Of a stretch of DNA of 64,000 nt, positions 24,540 through 34,118 are shown one piece after another. Each line of letters opens with the position of its first letter. The stretch's first letter is position 1. Made by a program: the position numbers and the translations under genes. The notes beneath the pieces were generated by a model. That model did no database searches. It was not told where the DNA came from and saw only the letters and a list, made by a program, of their open reading frames with translations. The stretch is from Phycisphaerales bacterium. Its GTDB lineage: Bacteria > Planctomycetota > Phycisphaerae > Phycisphaerales > UBA1924. The stretch covers positions 1 through 64,000 of the forward strand of contig JAJDDK010000002.1 of NCBI GenBank assembly GCA_029260345.1. The letters run 5' to 3'.

Positions 24540-26510
24540 TCAGCCGGCGAACTCGGTGTCGCGGGCGGTTTGGCGCGTGGCGATCTTGACCTTCGCAGGC
24601 GACGCGGCGTGATCGACCGCGCCCCGGATCGCTCGGGCAATGCCGGGGACGTCAAGGCCGACTTCGGCAAGCTGATCGCTGCGTGAATCCTGATAGATCC
24701 AGTGATCGGGGAGGCCGAGTCGCGTGATGCCGCTGGTGTCGAGCCGCAGTTCCTGACACGCTTCAAGGACCGAGGCGCCGAAGCCTCCCGAAAGGCCGTG
24801 ATCTTCCACGGTGATGATCGGGATGTCGTTCTCGATCAATGACTTCACGAGATCAATGTCCACGGGCTTGGCGAAGCGAGCGTCGTACAGAGCGACTCGA
24901 TATTCGCCATCGAGCTGGTCGATGGCTTCGGCGGCGTTGAGTGCGAGCGTGCCGAACGCGAGGACCGCCGCGTCTGGGGCGCCGTCGGGAATCATGAGCG
25001 GGCGAGCTTTGCCGAGTTCGAACGGCGGGCACTCTTCGCCGGTGAATCGATCGCTGACGTTGTCGCGCGGGTAGCGGACGGACGAAAGACCGGCGTCATA
25101 GGTGCGCATGAATTCGAGGGCGGCGCAAAGCGACGGTTCGTCGATCGCGGCAGTCAGCGCGGCGTCCGGCAGTGTGCGCAACAGTGAAACATCACAGAAG
25201 CCGTGGTGCACGGCGCCATCACCGCCGACGAGACCGGCTCGGTCAAGGCAGAGGCGCACTGGCAATCCTTGCAGCGAAACTTCCTGGAACGCTTGGTCGA
25301 ACGCACGCTGCAGGAACGTCGAATACACCGCGAAGAAGGGCTTGAAGCCGGTCTTGGCGAGGCCCGCCATCATGTCCATCGCGTGCGATTCGCAGATGCC
25401 CGTGTCCCAAGTGCGATCGGGGAACTGGGCCAAGACCTTCGAGATGCCGGTTCCATCCGCCATCGCGGCGGTGCAGCCAACGACTTTCTCGTCGCGCTCC
25501 ATCACCTCTGCAAATGCATCGGCAAAGGCGCTCGTGAAGGAGCGGCCCTTCTTGTTCATCTCGACGCGGCATCCCTCGACGCGGAACGCAGCGGGGGAGT
25601 GGAACGTCGTCGCATCGCCTTCTGCGTGTTCGAATCCCTTGCCCTTGACGGTCTTGACGTGCAACACCATGGGGCGATCGAAGTCACGAGCTTCGGCGAG
25701 GAATTCGAGCAGGGACGGGAAGTCGTGCCCATCGATCGGACCGACCGTGAGCAGGCCGAAGTGCTCAAACCACGAGTCTTCCGCGACCATGGCTTTGGTG
25801 GCTTCGCCGGCGCGGTGATACGCCTCTTCGAGGACTGAGCCGCCGGGAAGGTGCGCAAGCGCCTGATGAGCGCGCTTCTTGAAGTCCTTGTACGCGCTGG
25901 AGAGGCGCACTTTGTCGAAGTAACGCGCCATCGCGCCCTGCGGCTTCGAGATCGACATGCCGTTGTCATTGAGCACGACGAGGAACTGTCGCTTGAGCGT
26001 GCCGGCGTTGTTCAGGCCTTCCATCGCGACGCCGTTGACGATCGAGGCATCACCAATGAGCGAGACCACACGACGGCCATCAGGGCGATCAGAAGGATCA
26101 AAGCTTTCGTTGTTCAGGAGGTCGCCGCGGGCCATGCCGACCGCGGTCGAAATACCGGTTCCTGCGTGACCGACGCTGAAGAGGTCATACGGCGATTCGC
26201 GCGGCTCGGGGAAACCCGCCATGCCCTTGCTGGTGCGCAGATCACCAAGCATGGGAAGCCGCCCCGTGAGCAGCTTGTGCGGATAGCACTGGTGACCCAC
26301 ATCAAAGAGAAGGCGATCCTGACCGAAGTCGAAGATGTAATGCAGCGCGATCGTGAGTTCGACCACACCGAGATTCGGTGCAAGGTGGCCGCCGGTGCGG
26401 CTGACCTGCTGAATGATTGCCTCACGGATCTCGGCGGCGAGCTCCGGCAATTGGTCCACGCTGAGTTTGCGGAGATCAGCGGGAGTCTTGATCTCGGGAA
26501 GATGCTTCAT
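24540..26510 (-). CDS. dxs: 1-deoxy-D-xylulose-5-phosphate synthase
   Basis: This thiamine diphosphate enzyme joins pyruvate and glyceraldehyde 3-phosphate in the first step of the MEP isoprenoid pathway. The 656-residue protein starts at ATG 26510 (MKHLPEIKTPADLRKL). It shows GRTGGHLAPNLG-like sequence (SRTGGHLAPNLGVVE), the cofactor motif GDASIVNGVAMEGLNN to NDN, and DGHDFPSLLEFL. The transketolase-like half has LDRAGLVGGDGAVHHG with the conserved DRAG. It lies 92 bases behind the prenyl synthase gene. With ispH at 45.5 kb it shows that the organism makes isoprenoids by the MEP route. Confidence 0.97.
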   Translation of the reverse strand: MKHLPEIKTPADLRKLSVDQLPELAAEIREAIIQQVSRTGGHLAPNLGVVELTIALHYIFDFGQDRLLFDVGHQCYPHKLLTGRLPMLGDLRTSKGMAGFPEPRESPYDLFSVGHAGTGISTAVGMARGDLLNNESFDPSDRPDGRRVVSLIGDASIVNGVAMEGLNNAGTLKRQFLVVLNDNGMSISKPQGAMARYFDKVRLSSAYKDFKKRAHQALAHLPGGSVLEEAYHRAGEATKAMVAEDSWFEHFGLLTVGPIDGHDFPSLLEFLAEARDFDRPMVLHVKTVKGKGFEHAEGDATTFHSPAAFRVEGCRVEMNKKGRSFTSAFADAFAEVMERDEKVVGCTAAMADGTGISKVLAQFPDRTWDTGICESHAMDMMAGLAKTGFKPFFAVYSTFLQRAFDQAFQEVSLQGLPVRLCLDRAGLVGGDGAVHHGFCDVSLLRTLPDAALTAAIDEPSLCAALEFMRTYDAGLSSVRYPRDNVSDRFTGEECPPFELGKARPLMIPDGAPDAAVLAFGTLALNAAEAIDQLDGEYRVALYDARFAKPVDIDLVKSLIENDIPIITVEDHGLSGGFGASVLEACQELRLDTSGITRLGLPDHWIYQDSRSDQLAEVGLDVPGIARAIRGAVDHAASPAKVKIATRQTARDTEFAG

Positions 26511-26602
26511 GCCTGTCTGTCTTCCTGGGTTCGCGGGATCGCGGTTCGAGGATGCCGTAAGCGGCGGATGCGTGAGGTCATTGGGAAAGCGCTGCGTACT
26601 TC

Positions 26603-27520
26603 TTACTTCGTCCGTACGGCGAGAAATTCGCAAAGATCGCGCAAGTGGTCGGCGTTGGCCCCGAGCGGCGCCAGCGCATCAAGCGCGTTGCGGCGGAGGC
26701 GCGCGATCTCCGTCCGGGAATCGTCCACACCGAGCACGCCGGGGTACGTCAACTTGCCGGCGGATTCATCTTTTCCGGCGCCTTTGCCGAGGTGTTCTGC
26801 GGATTGTTCGACATCAAGAAGATCGTCGACAATCTGGAACATGAGGCCGATGGAGTCGGCGTAGGTGGTGATGAGCCGCAGGCGGCGCTCGGATTCTGCG
26901 GGGGATGATTGTTCCAAACCGGCAATGGCGCCCATGCGGCACGCCGCGCGAATCAGGGCGCCTGTTTTGTTGCGATGGATCAGTTCGAGTCGTTCGCGGT
27001 CGCCCGTTTCCTTTGGGAAACCCGCGAGCGTGTCGTACACCTGTCCGGCGATCATGGCGTTGCAACCATGGGCAAGTTCAGAGGTCAGTTGACCGGCGGT
27101 GGCGGGATTGAATTCCGTTTCCGCAAGGGCGCTGAATGCGAGTCCCATCATCATGTCGCCCGCGAGGATGGCCATGGCTTCGCCTCGCGCGATGTGCAGC
27201 GTCGGGCGGCCGCGGCGAAGGTCGTCATCGTCCATGGCGGGCAAGTCGTCGTGAACGAGGCTGAACGCATGAATGAATTCGACGGCGATGGCGGAACGAA
27301 TCGCGTCGTCGCGCTGGCCACCGACGGCTTCGCAACTCAGGATGGCGAGCACTGGACGAAGTCTTTTGCCGCCGGCGAGCAATGAGTATTCAATTGCTTC
27401 GCGCAGGTTTTGCGGCATCGGATACGCGGCTACGAACTCGCGCAGCGCGTCATCGACCAACGCCACGCATTCGAGCGCATGGGCCGGCGGGGCGTGCGTT
27501 GTCATCGTGGGAGAGTTCAT
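26603..27520 (-). CDS. ispA: Polyprenyl diphosphate synthase (farnesyl/geranylgeranyl type)
   Basis: The 305-residue enzyme condenses isopentenyl diphosphate with an allylic primer. The first aspartate-rich motif is HDDLPAMDDDDLRRGRPT and the second is FQIVDDLLDVE; LLAGGKRLRPVL and GLAFSALAE are also typical. I start at ATG 27520 (MNSPTMTTHAPPAHAL); a second ATG lies at 27505. The two residues before the first motif, LVH, are those of short-chain FPP/GGPP synthases. The product is probably C15 or C20 and would feed the HpnC/HpnD enzymes. It is upstream of dxs on the same strand. Confidence 0.92.
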   Translation of the reverse strand: MNSPTMTTHAPPAHALECVALVDDALREFVAAYPMPQNLREAIEYSLLAGGKRLRPVLAILSCEAVGGQRDDAIRSAIAVEFIHAFSLVHDDLPAMDDDDLRRGRPTLHIARGEAMAILAGDMMMGLAFSALAETEFNPATAGQLTSELAHGCNAMIAGQVYDTLAGFPKETGDRERLELIHRNKTGALIRAACRMGAIAGLEQSSPAESERRLRLITTYADSIGLMFQIVDDLLDVEQSAEHLGKGAGKDESAGKLTYPGVLGVDDSRTEIARLRRNALDALAPLGANADHLRDLCEFLAVRTK

Positions 27521-27654
27521 AGGTGTGCGTCGAGGGGCGACCCGGCCGACCATCGACCGCTGAAACGTCCGAATCATTGGAAAGAGAGTCTATCGGGGGC
27601 AGTCAACGGGGACAATCAAACCACGATTTGATCGATCTCAGCTATGATTCTTGA

Positions 27655-28287
27655 GTGATTCCATCTGCCCTCCAGACGGCCCAGGACATTTTCGAGCGCG
27701 GCGGATGGGTGATGTGGCCGTTGCTCCTGCTGAGCGTTGTCGCGGTGGCCCTGACCATTGAACGGTTGTTGTTTTGGACCACCACCAATCGCCCCGGCCG
27801 GACGGCGTGGCTGGAGCGACTCTGCGACCAGCTGCGCATCGGCGACTGGACCGCGGTTCGGGCCATCACCGCGAAGGACAACACGGTGTACGGACGGGTC
27901 GCGACCAAACTGCTCGCGCGGACGCCGTCGGAAGCATCCATGATCGAACTGATCGAGCTGGAGCGCCCGCGCGTCGAGCGATTCGGTCTGGCGATGTCCA
28001 CGATTATCACCGCCGCGCCTCTCATCGGGATTCTGGGAACCGTGCTCGGGATTATTGACAGCTTTCAGTTGCTGGGGGCGGTGGGGTCAGACCCCATTGC
28101 GGATCCGACGCAGGTGGCCGGCGGCATCGCCAAGGCGCTGGTGACGACGGCGTTTGGTTTGGTGGTGTCAGCGTTCACGCTGTTTCCATATGCGTATTCG
28201 CGAGCAAGCGCTTCGCGATGTATCGGACGACTCGAGTCGATTGGCGCGGCGGCGATTCAGGGCGCCACCAAAACCGCAACCCGCTGA
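27655..28287 (+). CDS. MotA/TolQ/ExbB-family proton channel protein
   Basis: The 210-residue membrane protein has a first segment at about 17-36 (GWVMWPLLLLSVVAVALTIE), a cytoplasmic loop of about 90 residues, and two further segments near 117-137 and 160-185. The family region APLIGILGTVLGIIDSFQ and AKALVTTAFGLVVS are clearly ExbB/TolQ-like, including the conserved TAFGL threonine. It starts with GTG at 27655. The usual partner ExbD/TolR is not next to it: the following gene is PtsN on the other strand. It may work with a partner elsewhere in energising the outer membrane. Confidence 0.88.
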   Translation: MIPSALQTAQDIFERGGWVMWPLLLLSVVAVALTIERLLFWTTTNRPGRTAWLERLCDQLRIGDWTAVRAITAKDNTVYGRVATKLLARTPSEASMIELIELERPRVERFGLAMSTIITAAPLIGILGTVLGIIDSFQLLGAVGSDPIADPTQVAGGIAKALVTTAFGLVVSAFTLFPYAYSRASASRCIGRLESIGAAAIQGATKTATR

Positions 28288-28300
28288 ATTCTGATTGGAA

Positions 28301-28774
28301 TTACGAGGATGACGAGGACGCGACTTCGCTCTCTTGGAGCGCTTCGTATACTTCGTCGGCGCTTTGAGCGGAGTAGATTCGTTCGCGAAAGTTTTCCTGC
28401 ATCATCAATTTGCTGATGCGGGCCAGCGCCTGAATGTGCTCGCTGGTGCGGCTCGTCGGGCTGGCGAGCAGGACGATCAATTTCACCGGGCGTGCGTCAA
28501 TGGCGGCGAAGTCAATGGGCGCTGACGGTCGGCCGATGGCCATGGCGAGTTCATTGACGGCGTCCGATTTGCCGTGCGGGATGGCCAGGCCATGCCCGAT
28601 GCCTGTGGTTCGGGCCTGTTCGCGCGACCAGACGGCGTCTTTCAATGTCTCGGGATCATTCACTTTGCCAGCGCCGGCGAGCACATCGACTAATTCGTCA
28701 ATGACACCCTTCTTGTCCGTTGCTTCCAACGGCGCCTTAATGCATCCAAGCGTGACGATGTCCAAAAGGTTCAT
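28301..28774 (-). CDS. PTS EIIA (fructose/nitrogen type, PtsN-like)
   Basis: The protein of 157 residues is a lone EIIA-type phosphocarrier domain. The phosphorylated histidine is in GHGLAIPHGKSDAV, and FAAIDARPVKLIVLLASP and HIQALARISKLM are family segments. I start at ATG 28774 (MNLLDIVTLGC). The tail is serine-rich. No sugar permease, HPr or EI gene lies near, so it is more likely regulatory than part of sugar transport. It is convergent with the TolQ-like gene, 13 bases between the stops. Confidence 0.88.
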   Translation of the reverse strand: MNLLDIVTLGCIKAPLEATDKKGVIDELVDVLAGAGKVNDPETLKDAVWSREQARTTGIGHGLAIPHGKSDAVNELAMAIGRPSAPIDFAAIDARPVKLIVLLASPTSRTSEHIQALARISKLMMQENFRERIYSAQSADEVYEALQESEVASSSSS

Positions 28775-28975
28775 TGGGAACCTCACGGCAAGGCGTCGGA
28801 CTGAACGGTCGGACAAACGACGCGTCCTCCACGCGACGATTCGCTCTCATGTAGAGCGACGACAACGAATACTACCCTCCGTTTCACGGATGCGAAAGCC
28901 AATGCTGAAATACGGAGAAAACGGCGAAATTTGAAGGCTTGACGTGCGCACGCAACGGCGACGCTGTCCGAGAAA

Positions 28976-30322
28976 CTAGCGGAGCAACGCGGCAAAACCC
29001 CCGTCCGTCGATTCGTTCGTCGGCCGCCCTGGGCCGCCCGTCGGCCATCGCGATTCCATCCGAACGGGTTTGCGCTGGTGCCACTTGGTGACCCAGGCGG
29101 CTTGCGCGTCGTTTTCACGTTGATCGATGCTGCACGTCGCGTACAGGATGGCGCCGCCGGGGGCGAGCAGACGAATGGAATCCGCCAGGATCTGCCGCTG
29201 CGCTTCAACGAGTGACTGAATCGACGCATCACTCCAGCGATGGCGAGCCTCCACACGCCGCGCCAGCACGCCGGAATTCGAGCACGGCGCATCAATCAGC
29301 ACCAGGTCAGCTTTGCCGAACCATTCGATCATGTCCGGGGGCGTGACCGTCTGCACCTGCGAGTCGTTCTCGAAAACCTTGGTTAATGTGCGGCGGCGAT
29401 CGTCATGGATGTCAGTCGCGATGATTTTTGCGTCCGGGAACAGTGCCCGTAGCTGGCGCGTCTTGGTGCCGCGACCGGCGCACACATCGACCGCCACACG
29501 CACTGAAGTTCCCGCCGCCAGCAAACATGCGGCCGATGACGTCGGGTCCTGCGCCCAAATATCAGATCGCTGGGAGAGCAGCGTTTGCAGATCGTGCGCT
29601 GTGCCGCTGAAGACGTGATGCCCCGGAATTGCGTGCGGCGCCAGGCCGGTCTCCGGCAAGGGCGCTGTCGCGTGGGACGTGTTGAGAATGACCGGCGGGC
29701 GGAGAAGCCCGTGCATGGCGACGTCCCGGGCTTTGTCAAATGTGTGAAGCCGCGCGATGTGTGTGATCAGCGCCGTTGGCATGCCCGTTGAAATCGCGAG
29801 GCGCTCTCGTTCATGATCAGGCAGTTGCACGCCACGGAGAACGACGGCCTCGCCGGTGGCCAATGGAAGTTCGTCGGGCTGATCCGTCCACGCTTTGCGT
29901 TTGGCGGTGTGTTCACCGTCGCGCGCCACGGACTCCATCACGCGCCGCAGAATCGCGTTGACCAGTCCCGCGGACTTTCGCCCGTGCTGCGTTTTGACCC
30001 ATTCCACCGTCTCATCCACAACGGCGTAACTGGGCAATCGGTCGAAGAACAAAAGCTGCGCTGATCCGGCCAGCAGAGCAGCTTGCACCGCCGGCGCGTG
30101 CTCGCGAAACGGGCGCTTCAAGCGTTGTTGCAGCACATACTCAAGCGTGATCCACCGGCGGACGGTCTGGTCGGCGATTGCATGGGCCAAGGCGCCGTCG
30201 CGTGGAGAAAGCTTGCTGTCGTCGAGTTCTTCGGCACGGAGGTCTGGGTATCGGCGCGCATGACGTGCGAGCAGCGACATGGCGCTGGCGCGGGCGTTTG
30301 GACTTATGGCGAGGTCTGGCAC
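28976..30322 (-). CDS. rsmB: 16S rRNA (cytosine-967-C5)-methyltransferase
   Basis: The 448-residue protein has an N-terminal NusB-like RNA-binding domain (1-140; e.g. YAVVDETVEWVK and SAGLVNAILRRV) and a C-terminal SAM methyltransferase domain. SAM binding is seen in VAVDVCAGRGTKTRQL, and the two catalytic cysteines are in LIDAPCSNSGVLARR and YATCSIDQREN. It modifies the small ribosomal subunit. The start at 30322 is an ATG. A 200-base gap without a gene separates it from ptsN. Confidence 0.93.
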   Translation of the reverse strand: MPDLAISPNARASAMSLLARHARRYPDLRAEELDDSKLSPRDGALAHAIADQTVRRWITLEYVLQQRLKRPFREHAPAVQAALLAGSAQLLFFDRLPSYAVVDETVEWVKTQHGRKSAGLVNAILRRVMESVARDGEHTAKRKAWTDQPDELPLATGEAVVLRGVQLPDHERERLAISTGMPTALITHIARLHTFDKARDVAMHGLLRPPVILNTSHATAPLPETGLAPHAIPGHHVFSGTAHDLQTLLSQRSDIWAQDPTSSAACLLAAGTSVRVAVDVCAGRGTKTRQLRALFPDAKIIATDIHDDRRRTLTKVFENDSQVQTVTPPDMIEWFGKADLVLIDAPCSNSGVLARRVEARHRWSDASIQSLVEAQRQILADSIRLLAPGGAILYATCSIDQRENDAQAAWVTKWHQRKPVRMESRWPTGGPGRPTNESTDGGFAALLR

Positions 30323-30383
30323 GGGGCGGAGTGTACGCGCGGATTCCGTGCGGGGGTGATTTGCGGTGAGATTCGGAAGCGAA

Positions 30384-31715
30384 TCAGTCGTGCCGCAACG
30401 CGACGATGGGATCCTGTCGTGCCGCCACCATGGCCGGGTAAATGCCGAAGATCAGCCCGGTCGCGGTCGCCACGCCAAACGACAGCATGATCGACCAGCC
30501 GGTGATCGACGTCGGCAGTTCACTGGCCGACGTAAACAGCATGCCCAGCAGCGGGAGATCCGGCAGGCGCGGAACGATCCATTCAACCCCAATGGAAAGC
30601 CCGATCCCAAGGCCGATGCCGATGAGGCCGCCGATCACGGACAGCACACCCGTCTCGACGAGGAACTGCGTTACGATGTGATTGCGCGTGGCGCCGATGG
30701 CGCGCCGGATGCCGATTTCGCGCGTTCGTTCAGTGACAGACGCGAGCATGATGTTCATGATGCCGATGCCGCCGACGAGAAGCGAAATCCCGGCGACGGC
30801 GCCGAGCACCAAATTCCACGTCATCGCGCTCTTGCGGGCGTTTTCCAGCAATTCGTACGGCACGATGATCGTGATGTCGTTCATCTCCGGATGCCGACTC
30901 TCGATCAGACGCGTGAGCAGGGCGGCGTCATTGCGCACACGATCGCGTGACGGACTTTCGACGTAGATCTCGTGCACCTGCACTTCGGTGATGTCACGCG
31001 ATCCGCCATCACTTCGCACGACCAGATCGCCGAACACCATCTGAGCTGTGGTGATGGGGAGGTGCACGTCGAGATTGAGATCGCGACCAACCAGCGCGCC
31101 GCCGGCGCCTCCCGACAGGCCAACGGGCGACAGCACGCCAATCACGCGCAAGAGTTTGTCGTCAATGCGAAAGGTTTCGCCGAGCGGATCATCGAACGGG
31201 AAAAGCGAACGGGCGACTTCGAAGCCGATGACCGCGACCATCGCGTTTTCGTTGAGATCTTGTTCGCTCAAGTAGCGGCCGCGATCAACGCGCAGGCCGG
31301 CGAGCTCCTGAAGCTCGGGCGTGACTCCGTACGCCTGACTGACGCGTCGCCGGTCATCACGAAGAACCTGCCCACCGACCGTCTTCAGCGGCACAATTCG
31401 GCAATTCAGCTCTTCAAAGGTCTGCTCGATGACGGCGAGGTCTTCGCGGGTCAGGCCGTATTTGCTCGCCCAGGATCGCTGCTGTCCGCCGCCGGCCGTC
31501 TGGCTCTCGGCGGGCTTTTGCGAACGCAGAATGATGTTCCGGGCGCCGAGTCGTTCGAGCTGCTCAAGGGCCTGCTGCTTTGACCCTTCACCGATTGAAA
31601 CCATCGTGATGACGGCGGTGACGCCGAGAATGATGCCCAGCGCAGTGAGTATGGACCGCAGCATGTGCAGCCGCAGGTTGCGCAAGCCAAGCTGGATGAT
31701 TTCAAGAAGAAACAT
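30384..31715 (-). CDS. MacB-like ABC transporter permease (FtsX family)
   Basis: The 443-residue membrane protein has a first transmembrane helix near the N-terminus (RSILTALGIILGVTAVITMVS), a large extracytoplasmic MacB-type domain (about 50-290) and three C-terminal helices with the FtsX segment LVGGIGIMNIMLASVTERTREIGIRRAIGA. The permease half of a MacB-type mechanotransmission system is thus complete, but no ATPase or membrane-fusion partner is adjacent in the window. I start at ATG 31715; a TTG at 31727 is possible. It is 61 bases upstream of rsmB on the same strand. Confidence 0.88.
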   Translation of the reverse strand: MFLLEIIQLGLRNLRLHMLRSILTALGIILGVTAVITMVSIGEGSKQQALEQLERLGARNIILRSQKPAESQTAGGGQQRSWASKYGLTREDLAVIEQTFEELNCRIVPLKTVGGQVLRDDRRRVSQAYGVTPELQELAGLRVDRGRYLSEQDLNENAMVAVIGFEVARSLFPFDDPLGETFRIDDKLLRVIGVLSPVGLSGGAGGALVGRDLNLDVHLPITTAQMVFGDLVVRSDGGSRDITEVQVHEIYVESPSRDRVRNDAALLTRLIESRHPEMNDITIIVPYELLENARKSAMTWNLVLGAVAGISLLVGGIGIMNIMLASVTERTREIGIRRAIGATRNHIVTQFLVETGVLSVIGGLIGIGLGIGLSIGVEWIVPRLPDLPLLGMLFTSASELPTSITGWSIMLSFGVATATGLIFGIYPAMVAARQDPIVALRHD

Positions 31716-31797
31716 CGGACTGCGCAACTGTAGCGGGTCGGCCCGGTTTGGTTGCGAAGACGCGCTGAATTCGGCTTTCCGTTTACGATGCGGCCGG

Positions 31798-32106
31798 ATG
31801 TCGAATCAGCCAACCCAATTCGAGGTGCGCTCCGAGACCGAAGGGCCGCGCGGCTGGACCTTCGACGTGCAGTTTGCAGACGAGCGCGGCGTTCGAACCA
31901 TTGAGTTGCGGCTGGACTGGACGGATTACGACCACTGGTCGCATGGATCGCTGACGCCCTCAGACGTTGCCGTTGGCGCTCTCAAATGCGCCGCCGCGCT
32001 CGTGGGGGCGCCGGAAATCCCGGCGCGTCTGGACGCGTCCATTTTGCGCCGGCTCGCGCCAGGGTTTGACGAACACATCGGGGCGTACTTGTCGCGAACG
32101 CGGTAG
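31798..32106 (+). CDS. Small conserved-looking protein of unknown function
   Basis: This 102-residue protein begins at ATG 31798 and is unlike its neighbours in the other frames. It has good amphipathic structure: a beta-rich N-terminal part (GWTFDVQFADERGVRTIELRLDW), then helices (SDVAVGALKCAAALVG and ARLDASILRRLAPGFDEHIG). Its stop abuts the convergent chaperone-like gene with no spacing. I do not recognise the family. A role cannot be given. Confidence 0.65.
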   Translation: MSNQPTQFEVRSETEGPRGWTFDVQFADERGVRTIELRLDWTDYDHWSHGSLTPSDVAVGALKCAAALVGAPEIPARLDASILRRLAPGFDEHIGAYLSRTR

Positions 32107-34044
32107 TCAGGAGGCCTCGGATGCGTCTTCCGTTTCTTCGACGACATTGGGGTCGTCGGCGTCATCGTCAGACGCCATCAGATTGACGGCGTTGTACCGC
32201 TGGTTCATTCGTTCCGCGGAGAACGGCCAGTCAAAGTCGCGGCGCAGCAGGCGTCGTTCATTCAAGAGCACCTGGCTGGCGATGTTCTGGAAACGCTCCC
32301 GAGAGAGCGGCGACATTTGCGTGATCTCCATGAGCGGCACGACCAGCGCTGACGGCAACGGCTCGATCACGAGTCGGTCCGCTAGCGGCGCGTCGGGCAG
32401 CGGAATGGTCGGATCAATCTTGGCTGCCTTTGCCAGAACCGCTTCACGGAGCGCGGCGACGTCATCCGGCGACGCCTTGGTCGGTCGTGTGAACACTTCC
32501 TGCGTCACTGTCACGTCGGGGTAAATGATGTTGACGTGGTAGGGGATGGTGGCGTCTTCGAGCCCGATTTCAGCAGCGGATTCGAGAATGTCGCTGGTTT
32601 GCGCGACGACATTTTCGTATTCCGTGAGCCGCTTCAGGTTGTGAACGATCTGCTCGCGCACTTCAGCGATGTCGTCCGGAGGTGATTGCGGGCGGACACC
32701 AACCACACGGAAGAAAATCAGGTTGCCCGTCGCCGAGGTCAACGGGTCGGGGTACGCAAGCTGCGCCTGCACGCCATACTTCCCATCGCCGCCGACCGAA
32801 GGCATGCTGAACACAAAGTCAGGGAAGATGACGGGAGTGCGGCCGACCGCGATGCGGCTGAAACCAATGACCGGAAGCTCCTGAGTCGCGGTCTTGGTGA
32901 GCCAGCGGGTGTCGAAGAGCGTGTCGGGCGCGACGATGTCGATGTCGAGGCGTTCTTTGATTTCCGCCGCGACACGCCGGCCGATCGAATTGAACGACGG
33001 GCGAATCTGGCTCCAGTTCTCAGGAAGCTCTCGAATACCGTTGGCGCCCTCAGGCAGATTGCCCTGCGCTTGCAGCAGCATGCCTTTGACGACCTGACGC
33101 GCGATGCCCATGGCGCGTTCAATCTGCTGATCGCGAAGCTCACGCTCAACGCGCGGCTGCGCCTCAGCGAAACTTTCGCCGAAACGATCCTTGTTGCGCT
33201 GCCAATGCACATTGACCTCGATCGGGTCGAGCGTGATGGCGTTGTCGATCTCGCGCCGGTTGATCAGCATCCACTCAAGGCGGATGGCTGGATCGCGGAG
33301 GTACCCGAAGCCGTATTCGCCGGTTCCGGGCGCGACATCGCGATACGCCGCATAGTGCGCGTTGATTTCTTCTTCTGTCGGCTCCGGCGTTTCTTCGTCG
33401 ACGAGGATGCTGGCGTCGATGGGCGCATAACGGATGACAACGCCTTCGATGGCTTCACGGGTCGCCAGCACGAGTTCAGGCTGCGAAAGCACCTGCGTGT
33501 TCAAGTAGGCGGTGTAGAGGCGAATCACGCCGCGCGCTTTGGCAAGGATGCGATCGACGGCTTCGGCGGGCTGACCGTTGTTTATCGCATTGGCTCGCTG
33601 GCGATCGAGAATCTGCTCCATGAGGCGCGACATTTCTTCGCGCTGGGACATGATCTGCGCGAAGTCGTTGCGATAGATCTGGCTCAGTTCGAAATCGGTG
33701 AAGGTCTGCGCCAGCTGCGAGAGCGAGTTGTAGCCATCGTCGGGGCCGCCAATGAATCCGCCGGCCTCCGCTTCACGCGTCAGGAGAATCCAGTGCTCCG
33801 GACGGTCAACTTCAAGCAGCACTTGCAGGAACGCCGGATGAATGCTCCCCAGCAACTGAAGTTCGCTGCTGGCCTGGATGATCTCGCCGTTGGTGATGAC
33901 GCCGCCGTCGTATTCGAAGGCGGGCCGATCGCGCGGATCGCCCACGAGCTGGCTGACGCCCTGCGGCAGCAGGAACACCACCATCAGGAAGGCGAAGCCG
34001 ACGCCAAGAATGATCTTGTTGTACTTGCGAAAAAACTTGAGCAT
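32107..34044 (-). CDS. Membrane-anchored PpiD/SurA-like periplasmic chaperone
   Basis: The 645-residue protein starts with a short cytoplasmic part and one membrane helix (IILGVGFAFLMVVFLLP), the pattern of PpiD. The SurA-type N-terminal helical module follows (for example AFEYDGGVITNGEII and the QLAQTFTDFELSQIYRNDFAQI region). No clear parvulin active-site domain can be seen, so it may act only as a chaperone. The tail is acidic (ASDDDADDPNVVEETEDASEAS). The gene is 74 bases downstream of rpsD on the same strand. The family assignment rests on architecture and is moderate. Confidence 0.65.
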   Translation of the reverse strand: MLKFFRKYNKIILGVGFAFLMVVFLLPQGVSQLVGDPRDRPAFEYDGGVITNGEIIQASSELQLLGSIHPAFLQVLLEVDRPEHWILLTREAEAGGFIGGPDDGYNSLSQLAQTFTDFELSQIYRNDFAQIMSQREEMSRLMEQILDRQRANAINNGQPAEAVDRILAKARGVIRLYTAYLNTQVLSQPELVLATREAIEGVVIRYAPIDASILVDEETPEPTEEEINAHYAAYRDVAPGTGEYGFGYLRDPAIRLEWMLINRREIDNAITLDPIEVNVHWQRNKDRFGESFAEAQPRVERELRDQQIERAMGIARQVVKGMLLQAQGNLPEGANGIRELPENWSQIRPSFNSIGRRVAAEIKERLDIDIVAPDTLFDTRWLTKTATQELPVIGFSRIAVGRTPVIFPDFVFSMPSVGGDGKYGVQAQLAYPDPLTSATGNLIFFRVVGVRPQSPPDDIAEVREQIVHNLKRLTEYENVVAQTSDILESAAEIGLEDATIPYHVNIIYPDVTVTQEVFTRPTKASPDDVAALREAVLAKAAKIDPTIPLPDAPLADRLVIEPLPSALVVPLMEITQMSPLSRERFQNIASQVLLNERRLLRRDFDWPFSAERMNQRYNAVNLMASDDDADDPNVVEETEDASEAS

Positions 34045-34118
34045 GGCCGATCCCCAGTGAGGTCGGTGGGCGCGAGCGCGCAGATCGCGCGGACAAAGTC
34101 ACGTCGCCGCAGATGGAA

